Shown here piece after piece: positions 22,801 to 33,200 of a DNA stretch of 64,000 nucleotides. The notes under the pieces were generated by a model, which did no database searches, was not told where the DNA came from, and was given only the letters and a program-made list of their open reading frames with translations. Position 1 is the first letter of the stretch. Every line of letters starts with the position of its first letter. This stretch comes from Apus apus. Taxonomy: Eukaryota; Chordata; Aves; Apodiformes; Apodidae. The stretch spans positions 6,680,001-6,744,000 of the forward strand of contig NC_067299.1 of the NCBI RefSeq assembly GCF_020740795.1, in the 5' to 3' direction. A program made the position numbers and the translations under genes.

Positions 22801-25800
22801 CTTTGGGTTCTTCCCGCAGGTCCCGAAGCCCCAAGAACAAACGGAAAGAGAAAAACAAAGAACGCAAGAGGTGAGGGCCGGGATGGCGGGGAGGGGGCGG
22901 GGGGGAGAGGGGTGGTGTGACCCCTCCGTGTGTCCCCCCAAACGGCTGCTCAGCCTCCCCCCGGCCCCGGGGCCGCCCTCTCCGCAGGTCCCGCAGCGAG
23001 TCCCCGGCCTGGCGCTCGCACCGGCGCAGCTCCTGCAGCTCCCACAGCGCCTCGCTCTCCTCCTCCGACAGCGGCTCCAAATCCCCCGGCAGGTAGGGAG
23101 CAACCCCGGGATTCCCTTTCCCCCCCTCCCCGCCCCCAGCCTCCACCCCCCGCCCCCAGCCTCCACGATGGAGACCCTTGTGGGGTAGATGGTAGGGAGG
23201 TTGGTGGTAGAGGTGTCCCTATGATGGGGACCCTCGGGGATGGAGGTGGGTGGCAGAGATGTCCCCATGATGGGGGGAACCTTGAGGATAGAGGGCAGGG
23301 GGGGGGTGGGTGGCAGAGATGTCCCCATGATGGGGGGAACCTTGAGGATAGAGGGCAGGGGGGGTGGGTGGCAGAGATGTCCCCATGGTGAGGACCCTTG
23401 AGAAGAGAGAACAGGGAGGTGGGTGGCAGAGATGTCCCCATGATGGGGGAACCTTGAGGATAGAGGGCAGGGGGGTGGGTGGCAGAGATGTCCTCATGGT
23501 GGGGGGAACCTTGAGAAGAGAGAACAGGGAGGTGGGTGGCAGAGATGCCCCCATGATGGGGGGAACCTTGAGGATAGAGGGCAGGGGGGTGGGTGGCAGA
23601 GATGTCCCCATGATGGGGGGAACCTTGGGTGGATGGAAGGGATGGGAATGGTCCCGCAGCACCCCTGGGGGTGGGGGTGGGGGGGTGGGTTTAGAACCAC
23701 GGTCCCCAGACGGGATTTCCGTTTGGAACTGGAGAAAGCCCCACGCGCGGATTCCCACCCCACCCCGTTTCTCGCCGCGGCCGAGCAGCAAGCGCCGGCA
23801 GGACGTCCCCAAGGGCAGCAGCGCCCGCTCCAGCCGCAGCCCGTCCTCCCCCTCGCCCCGCCGCTCGGCCTCGCCGCCCCGCAACGGGCACAAGGGCAGC
23901 AGCGCCCAGAACGGCCGCCACAGCCACAGCGCCCCGCTGCCGGAGCCCGCGGATGTACGTAGGCTTTTCTTGGATCACCCTTCGCTTCCCTCCCCTCCTC
24001 CCTTCCGCAGGACCAACCCCTCTCCCCATCCTTCTGCTCTCTCTCGGCTCCCCCCGTCGCCCAGCCTAGGGGAGGGGGGGGGGGGGGGCTGCACCCCCTC
24101 TCCCCTTTCACCCAGCACCCCTGAACCTTTGGCTGGGTGCTCATCACCTCGGGGCTGGGATTGGGGCAGGCAGCAGGTCACCTTTCTCCCCACCCCCAAA
24201 GCCACACGTCGCTCTCCAGATGTCACGCCCCAGGGACAAGGGCTCAGCAAGGCAGGGGCACTGCCAGGCTCAGCACCCACCTGGTTTGAGCCCAAACTGA
24301 CCAGAAATGGGTAAAGCTCAAAATCCTTCCTTGCCAGCCCCCAACCCTGCCCAGCACAAAGGTGCCAACACCCAGTTTGTGCCCAGTCTGGGGGCTGGGG
24401 TTAGGCCAGGCTGGGGTTTGATGCTGGCTGCTCAGTGTCCCCACGGTGGGTGACATTGGAGCTGGGTGTCCCCGGCTCTGCCTCAGCACCCCAGAGGTCC
24501 CAGTGAAGCCTCGGGGGGCAGCTCCCTCACTGAGTGGGGATCAGAGGGTTCAGCCCCAGTTTGACCAGTAAGGAGCTTGCTGTCGCTCCTGGGGGACTGG
24601 AGGTAGGGTTGAGTGAAGGGAGTGCGTGGGGAACCTCACTAATGGGGGACCCCACTATTAGGGGCCACACAGCTCCCCACTCACCCCAGGGGACTATTCC
24701 CATGGGCAAGGTGCTGCAGAGACACACCATTGCCACCCCAGGGCCTGCAGGACCAGGGGCACCCAGGGAATGGAGGGGGGGGGGGGTGGCCAGGAGCCCC
24801 CCACCCCATGCTCCCACCCCCATCACCCTCCCCATCCCCAGCCCAGCAGCACCCAGCACCCTGCCCACCTTTTGGGGCACATCTCTGCTTTCTTCTTTCC
24901 TCTGGTTTTGACTGAGGTGTGGAGGGGTTGGGGTGCCCAGCACCCACCCAGACACCCACCTTGCCCCTCTCCCCCCTTGCCCACCACCCCCAGCATCACC
25001 CAGGCTGCCGAGCTCCCACGGCTCCCCAGCACCAGCGGGACTTTTCTCCAACGACTTTCTCTCTCTTTCTCTCTCTCCCTCTCTCTCTCTCTTCTTTCTC
25101 TCTCTGGTTTCTATTTTTTTTTTTTTTAATTATTATTACTATTATTTTTTTTTTCTTTTTAATCCCATCTGTGTTTTTCTTTAGCCTCCCATTTGAAAAA
25201 AACCCAAACGGTAATATACACTTCCATTTCTTGCTCAGCAGAAGCAGGGAAGAGGGGGAGGGAAGGGCAATGAAACGTGCTTTTTAACCCCCTCTTGTTT
25301 TAGTTTCCTTCCTCATTATTACTTTTCTTTTCCCTTGTGCTGTACAGAAATGCAAACGATATATATCTCTCTTATATCTTTTTTTTTTTTCCTCCACCCC
25401 CTCCCCCCCCACCCTGTCGTTGTCGTGTTGTTCTAGAATTTTTTGCTTTTGTGTGTGTTAATGTGGAGAAGAAGGAAAAACAACAGCAACAACAAAACAA
25501 ACCCCAAACCCAACAAACAAAGCAGATGTGATTCTAAATATTTACCACCGCTGAACAAAGTGTTTCCATGTTCTATAGTTTGAAGGAGGAATTGAAAAGG
25601 GAAGGGAACCCAGCAGCTCTACACCCCGAAGGGAGTGGGCTTGATTTGATACCGTGGAGCAAATTGCCTCCTGCAATTGGCTACTGGCCCGTGGCCTCGA
25701 CTGGTGGCCAGATCCTGCTGCCCTGGGGCTGCTTTTCCTCCACAGTGCCAAGATGAGGCCGTTGGTGCTGGGTTATCTGCCCCCACCAAGCCAAACACCC

Positions 25801-28800
25801 TGCATCCTGGCAGGATGGGCGCTGAGCATCCTCAGCACCCAGCCCTCCCTCTCCCTCCTCCTCCAGACCTCCCAAAAGAGGAGGGGACTTAGCCCTTGCC
25901 CCCCGCCCCCCAGCACCCCCGGAGCCACCAGGCTGCCCCAGGGTGCTGCACAGTGTTACCTTCCCTTTTAAATCCCCCCTCCAGTCTCCATCCATCCCTG
26001 CTCCCCTCACAGCCTTCAGCCCAGGTTCCTCCTCCTCACCCACACGCACCCTCCGGCTCTTTCTCTCTCTGGTTTTCTTGGGGCCAACACCACCTAGTTC
26101 CCCCCCCCTCCACCCCAACCCCGCCGTGTCCCACCTCCATCCATCACCTTTTCCCTGCATGTTCCCCGGGACTTTACCATGTTAATTACCCACTTTTTCA
26201 AACCAAAAAACCTCAGCCGGGTGACAACCACCAACCAGCAACACCCTCACCCCCCCCGCCCGTGGCTGCCCTGCTGGGCAACCAACCACAACCTTCCCAT
26301 TTCCAAAACTAACTTCAGCAAAACGATAAACCAGAACAAACCCAACAAAACCCCTAAGAACAACAACAACAACAACAAAAACAACCCCACAAACAAACCC
26401 AACCCAACTAATGGGATCCATTGCAAAGAAACACTTTTAAAAACATCTACAAACAAACGGGATTAGCCGAGGGGTCTGGATCACCGGTACTAAAGAGTCC
26501 TTGTCTTTTTCCCATTCTGCCCTCCAAATGTGGAGATTATTGTTTTCTTTTTTTTTTTTTTTTTTTTATTTTATTATTGCATTCCTGTCACTGCCAATTG
26601 CAAAGGTAGGTATTTCGTCCACCTCTGCACGTTCACTTCTGCAGATGAGCCTGTTGAAAAGCACCGTAGCTTGATTTTAATGTTATTTTCTCTTTCTTTC
26701 TGACTTTCTTTCTCTTCCTCCTTCTCTGTCTCTCCTTCATTTTGTCTCTTTTTGGTGGCTATATATGATTTATTTCTTCTTTTTTTATTTATTTGTATGG
26801 TTTCCCCCAGTTAGCTGCAAAGCCATGCTCTTCTCTTAAGTTCTTTCTCTCTCTCTCTCTCTATTTAAATTATTTTTTGCCCTGTCCACGTAACATTTTT
26901 TTCTTTCTTCCCCCCTTTTTTCTCTCCCCCGTCTCCTCGTGCCGTCGGTAGAATGCATTTCTGTGTCTTTCAGCCCTCCAAAATTTGTGTTCCTTTCCAT
27001 CCAGGGGCTGAGTGGTGGCTGCTCCCTTTGAGTCCCCAGTTAGGGGGCTGGGTAACGAAGGGGAACGTCATTAGCAAGAAATAGGGGTAGTTGGTCAGAA
27101 CCTCCCCCCAGGGTGGAGGAACAGACACAGGGCACAAGGGTTTCAGGGTGGATGGATGGGGTGAGAAGTGAGGCAGCCGGGGAGATGTGTGGGTTTAGTC
27201 CCTGCTCAGGATGTGATGGGTAAAAAAAACCCAACAAACCAACGACAACCCAATCCAGGGAAAATATCAGGTGGGGCTGCAATGGGGAAAGGTTGAAACC
27301 TTCCTCTGTGGGGAGAAGCAGGTTGGGGGCATCATGGTCCTCAGGGGCAGGGGACAATGTCCCAGCCCTGGCCATCCCAGCCCTGCAAGCTGAATGTGGG
27401 TTTTTTTTCCCTTTTGGGCTGGGCCTTTGCCCATTTGGGATGATTTGGGATGACTTCTCCTTTTGTTGCCAGGGCAGGAGATCCCTCTGCCCCCATCCCA
27501 GGGCTTGGGTGGGAATCCCACAATGTGCCCGAAATTCCATGCTGGAAAAGAGGAAATCACTCTTTTCCTCTCCTCTTCTTCCTCTTCTTCTTCTTCATCT
27601 CTGTGTTTGTTTTCCCCTGTCTGGCCAGGGCCAGACTCAGATCCCCTTGTCCAGGGTTGTCACATCCCCTTGGAGGGGTCCATGTGCCCCAGGACTTACA
27701 GAGCAATTTGGGCAGGGCTGGCCATTGCCACCCCCCCCCTTCTCTCTGGAGCTGTCACAACACCAGCAGATGGTTAAAAAAAGAGCAACCCCAAATCCCC
27801 CAGTTTTGGCAGGTCTGCAGCTAGGAGGGGTTGGCTGATCCATGGGGACAAAGAGGTGATGGAGGACGTGCCACCAGTGGGGTGTGGAGCAGATGTGTGA
27901 CCCCACCTTGGGCTGCTTGGGGACATGGTGGCCTCTCACCCCTTTTGCAGCATCTTGGTGGCTGTCACCAGCCTCCCACCCTTAGAGCCTCACCTGCTTT
28001 TTTTTTGGGGAGGGGTGGGGGGTGGGGAAGAAAAGTGACATTGAGGAGGTGGCAGGGAGAACCTGTTAGTTCTCTTGGCTGGATTTCCACCCCTAAGGAC
28101 CATCAGGGAGCGGATGGCAGGCTGTGTGAGTGGGCAATGAAGACCCCCAGAGCCTCCCTGGGCCAGATTGGCTGGCTTGGTGGTGGAGAGAAGAGCCATT
28201 TCCATCCCTCTTTTTGGTCCAGTGGCATTTGCAAGGATGAGGGGTGGGGAAACCCCCCCACCCAAGCAGCTCTGAGGAGCTCCCATCTTTGGGAGCTGCT
28301 ACGTGCTGGACCCCCAGGGCCAGGCAAACCCTCCCCCAGCTCTCAGCAAGAGCCCAACGTGGGGCCTCGGTGGCGGCCCAAGGTTTTTCCCTTCCCCCTG
28401 ATCCTTAGGAGAAGTGAGTTGGTTTGGTTTATTTCTCCTCTCCCTGGCTCTGTCTCTGTCTCCTTCTCTCGCTCTTTCTTTCTCTCTTGCATTTTTGTGA
28501 ATCTAATGATGCACTTATATTGCCCCGCTTTTCCCTTCTCTTCATACCTTACCTACTAAAGGAGGAAATGCCACTTTTTTGGTAAGTGGATGTTAACCAA
28601 GAGGGACTTAAAAAAAAAAAAAAAAAGCATAGAATGAAAAAAAAAAAAAAAAAAAGGAAGCAGAAAGCAAAGTCTGTGTTGAGTGCTGATGAGGACTGAG
28701 CAGTTCCTGCAGTCACAGCTCACAGCTCAGTGCGTGTCCCAGGAAGAGCTCAGAGACCTTTTGTTTATCTCAGTGACGAGGACATTTATTTGTGAAGTTT

Positions 28801-30205
28801 TGCTTTGTATTTTGTTTATATTTATATCTATTGACACAGATAATCTGGAATTATTTGTATTCATTTTTAAGAAATATATATATATTTTTTTTTTTTAATG
28901 TTTGGTTTGGATGGGTTTTCTTCTTTCTTTTTCTTTTGTTTTCTTTTCTTTTCTTTTGTTTTCTTTTGTTTTCTTTCTTTTTCTTTTGTTTTCTTTTCTT
29001 TTGTTTTATTGCATTTTATTTTATTCTACTTTATTCTACTTTATGTTATTTATTTATTTTAAAATGTTATTTATTTTATCTATATTTTACATTTTATATC
29101 TTATTTTTAATTTTTTATTTTCTATTTTCTAGTATTTTTATTTTTATTTTCTATTTCTATTATTTTTATTTTTATTTTCTAGTATTTTATTTTTATTTAA
29201 TATTTTATATATGATATATTTTTATTTTTATTTTATATTTTATAGTTTTATTTTTGTTTTACTTTTTATCTTTTATTATTTAATATTTTATACATTAGAT
29301 CTTAAATTTTATATTGTTTTTATCCTATATTTTATATCTTATATTTGATACCTTACCTTTCCATTTTTTATTCTTATTGTTTCTATTTTATATCATTTCA
29401 TATTTCATTTCCATTTTATTTTATTGCCTTCTTTTTTTTTTTTTTCCCCTTCTGACCCCCTCCCCTCCCTGCCTTGCCCTCCATTATCACTCTGCCCCTT
29501 CCTCCTCGTCTCTCGGTTTGTCTGGAGCCCGAAGCCCACGACCCCACACATCCCTCAGCACACCCCCCCCCCAGCATCTCTGCATGTCCCTGTGTCACCA
29601 GCCCCCCCCATCACCTCCAGCCCTCTGGGGTCCCACCTCCCCTCCTCTCACCTTCTCTTCCCCCCCCCCCTTTTCTCCCTTCCTTTGGGTTTTACCCCCT
29701 TTCCCTTCCCCTCTCTTGCTGGGGGTGAGGGCCAGCTTTGCCTGATCCCCTCTCCAGCTGTTCTTTATTTTTTTTGGGGGGGCAGGGAGGTTATTTCTTT
29801 CCCCTCACCCCCTCCCAGACAATCTGGGGGCTGGGGAAGGTTTCTTGGCTTACTTTTCATTTCTTACTCCCATCCCACCCCTTCCTTTGGGTCGGTTTTT
29901 TGCTTTCTTTCTTTCTTCGTTGTGTCGTTCCGTTTCGTTTCGTTTCTTTGACAAAAAAAAAAAAACAAACCACCACAAACCCACTTGATTTGAGCTGACT
30001 TTTTTTTTTGCCGTTCTGCATGCGGAGGTTTGCATGACCCACGTTGTTGAGAGGCAGGGGCAGGGTAGGGTCTGTGTAGCCTGCCTTGAAAATGCGATGT
30101 GCGTTGTTTGAACCGCGCAGCCGGGCCCCCCTGCCCCCCGGTAACATCCCCTTTCTCCTTCTTTCTTCTCTTCTTCCTCCCCTTTTCCTCCACCTTTCCC
30201 CCCTC

Positions 30206-30246
<41 letters not shown>

Positions 30247-33200
30247 CCCCTTGCCAGAGGTCAGGTTCGGCGTCCCCCTCTCCACGGACTCACTCCAGGA
30301 CGGACCCTCCGTCCCCCCGCACCCGGGGGAGCCGACACGGTGCCCGCAGTTCCCGGTCGCTCACACCGGATCGGACCAAGCACGGGCACCGGCACCGCTC
30401 CCGCAGCCCCTCGCCGACCCCCCGCCACCGCGGCCAGAGCAAGGGGAGACCCCCGGCTCCCCGGGAGCCCCCCACCACACCCCTCAGCCCTCCCGGCTAC
30501 AGCAGTGACTCGGAGGAGGGGTCGGGGGGGCTCCCACCACCCGCCGTCCGGCCCCGACAGGAACCACGGTGCCCACGGCAAGAAGTAAGGGGGTTCCTGG
30601 GACGTGTGGGGGCTCCTGGGGGACATTGGAGGGGGCTGGTCTCTGGGATTTGGGGGACAGCCCCATGAAGGCATCTCGGTTCCATCTGGGCGTTCAGGGG
30701 GCTGGGCTGGGGGCCAGGGTGGGGTTGGGGTGCTTGAGGGATGGGGTGTTAGGTTGGGGTTGGAGTTAGGGACAGGAATGGGGACAGAGATATGGGGATG
30801 GGATTGGGTTGGGGACAGGGATGGAGATTGGGATGGGGACAGGGATGGAGATTGGGATGGGAACAGGATCAGGGACGGGGATGGGGCTGGGGATGGAGGT
30901 GGGCACAGAGATGGAGATGGGGAAGAGGCACAGTGGGTCAATGCCAGCGAGCTGTGGGAAGGGTCATCCCTACAAGGGATTATCCCAGTGCGCAGGGCAG
31001 TGCCTGGATGGATGCAGCCCCCCCCCAGGGTGCAGGGTCTCCAGCAGGTGAACACCCCGGGATCCATCATCAGGGACGAGCCAGCTAAAAACTGAGGGGA
31101 TGCAGGTGCACCCGCTGCTCCCCCTTGGGACCCGGGGACGGGACACCCTGCTGGCCACTGCAGGGAGGGTGTGAGAGGTGCTGGGGGGGTCTGCCTTGGC
31201 AGGGTGAAGGAGAGACACCACCGGGGCCGGCCCAACAGCAGCTCGGAGTCGTCGGCCAAGCATTCCCGGCACGCCTCGGAGCGCAGGAAGAGCCCCTCGC
31301 CCAGCCCCGGCCAGCGCAGCAGCTCCTGGAGCTCCAGCGGTTCCCTCTCCAAATCCCGCTCCCGCTCCCGGGAAAAGAGGGTGGGACGCAGCCGCTCCCG
31401 CTCGCCCTCGCCCAAAAAACCCGCCAGCAGGTCAGACCCCCGGGGGCTTCACGTGGGTGGGGGATGCGGGGACCGGGAATGGGCTCAGGAAGCATACAGG
31501 GCTCAGGGTGGTCCTGGCTCCCCAGGGCTTGGGGAAGGGGATACGGGTCATGTTGTCCCTGGTGGCACTGGAAGCGCCAGCCCTAGGTTGGGGTGTCACC
31601 CCCGTGGGGGGCTGCTTGGCCTGGGCTGTTCCTTGAACCCCCTGGGACCCCTGACCCTGCTCCTCCTCGGGGTGCAGAGAGAAGGACAGCGAGCCCCGAG
31701 CACGTCACGGTGAGCCCGATCCTGCCCGCGCCCGGCGCCGCTCCCGGAGCTACTCCCCCATCAGGAAGAGGAGACGTGACTCCCCCAGCTTCATGGAGCC
31801 CAGGAGGATCACGAGGTGGGTGGACACTGGCCCAGGGCTGAGCTCTGCCACCGGCCAGCCCGGATGGAGGGATGGATGGATGGATGGATGGATGGATGGA
31901 TGGATGGATGGATGGATGGATGGACGGACGGATGGATGGACAAACAAACAGATGAGCAGCTCTGCAGGTGGATAGATAACCCTGAGGATGACTGACTGGG
32001 CAAATCAGCTAGCCCAGACAGACAGATAACCAGGTTACCTCCGCTCTTACAACCTTCTCATCTCTTCCCGTTTCAAGGCATAAACACAGGAAGTCATTTG
32101 AACCCCTGTGTGCATATTCCAGCAGGATGCGTGGCCGCCAGCCTGGCTCTCCCCTGCCTTCCAAAATCTGGTTTCTTCTCCTTGGGATCCTGTTGCCTCG
32201 GGATCCCGGGCTGTAAAACAGGGAATACTGGGAGCAGTGTGCATGTGTAGCACCTCATTAGCATGCGGCGCTGGCGGCACCGCGGCCAGCTGAGATTACC
32301 TCCCTCCTGACCTCTTTGTCTCTCCTGCTACCGACTGGGAGCTCTGGGCTGGGGTGGAGGGGCTGGGTTTGCAGGAATCGGCTCTGGAGGGGTTTTATTT
32401 CAACCAGGTTGGACTGAAGCTATAAGGAGAGAGGACAGGGGCAATCCTGCTGCTACGGTGGGTGAGATCTTCCTGTGTCCCTCCCCATGGATGCACTGTG
32501 AAGAGCCTGGCCTGGGGATGCTGCTCCCAGCCCAGAGGAAGGTTTCCTAGCCTGGTGCCATCCCTCCTGCTCTGTCCTAGAGCTGGGTTTTGCCAGGATG
32601 TCCCCAGGAAGGTGGCTGGAGGACAAAGCCTGTGGTCCCTGCAGGGGACCTTGTTCCCCAGCCCTGGAATGGATGGGGAGAGCAGCCCCAGCTTTGCTGG
32701 GAGGTCAGGACAAGCCGAGCAGTTCCTGTGAGGTTTGAGGTGCTGAGGATGATGCAGGGAGAAGGCAGAACACTCCCCGGCCCCCTCACCTGCCCAAGGC
32801 AAGCCCAGTAGCCCAGCCAGAAGCCCCAGGGTCTTCCCTTGCCCTCCTGCCCTGTCCCCTGTTCCCGTCACCTCCTGCTGCCCCAGGTTCCCTCACCACG
32901 TGGTCCTGCCTCAGTGATGCCAACTTCTCCTTTTCCATTTCATCCCAAGGTCCCTCCCGGAGAGCATCGCCGCCAGCCTGGCTCCCAGGGTAACCTCCCC
33001 CCTTCCTCCTCCTCCTCCTCCTCCTCTTTCTGCCGGACCTCTCTGTGTCTCCTCACACCCCAGGATGCCCTCAGCACCCAGCTACCTCCAGGCTGGGCCT
33101 GGGGCTCTCCGGTCCCACTAACACGGGGCTGGGAGAAGGGGGCAAGGGGCTGGCTCCTGCACCAGCTCCGGATATTGCTGCCCCCCCCTTTGTGCCCCCC

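Larger units (their letters stand above)
23955..30257 (+). other. SRRM3: Large SRRM3 intron, pyrimidine- and AT-rich
   Basis: 6.3 kb, far longer than its neighbours. Parts: ordinary GC-rich sequence to about 25030; CT/T-rich block with TC microsatellites (25050-25180); AC-rich patches (25480-25530, 26290-26410, 27222-27252); T-rich block (26530-26990); TTTTC then TTTTA low-complexity sequence (28860-29450); C/T-rich block (29450-29950); TC microsatellite (30205-30244) just before the acceptor. A 26-nt exon-like segment (25185-25210) is the only extra exon candidate. Confidence 0.75.

Noticed and set aside
23180-23640. CRISPR-like array
   Set aside because: The units are contiguous tandem copies without unique spacers, and the context is a vertebrate intron.
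24000-24110. Extra SRRM3 exon after CCTTCCGCAG at 24010
   Set aside because: No matching donor is found before a long G-run, and the frame is not RS-like.
28902-29215. Hydrophobic Phe/Leu/Tyr-rich reading frames resembling membrane proteins
   Set aside because: They are translations of TTTTC/TTTTA low-complexity DNA, not genes.
32945-32992. Microexon after CATCCCAAG in the last SRRM3 intron
   Set aside because: The acceptor lacks a proper pyrimidine tract directly before AG, and the phase does not match the upstream exon.
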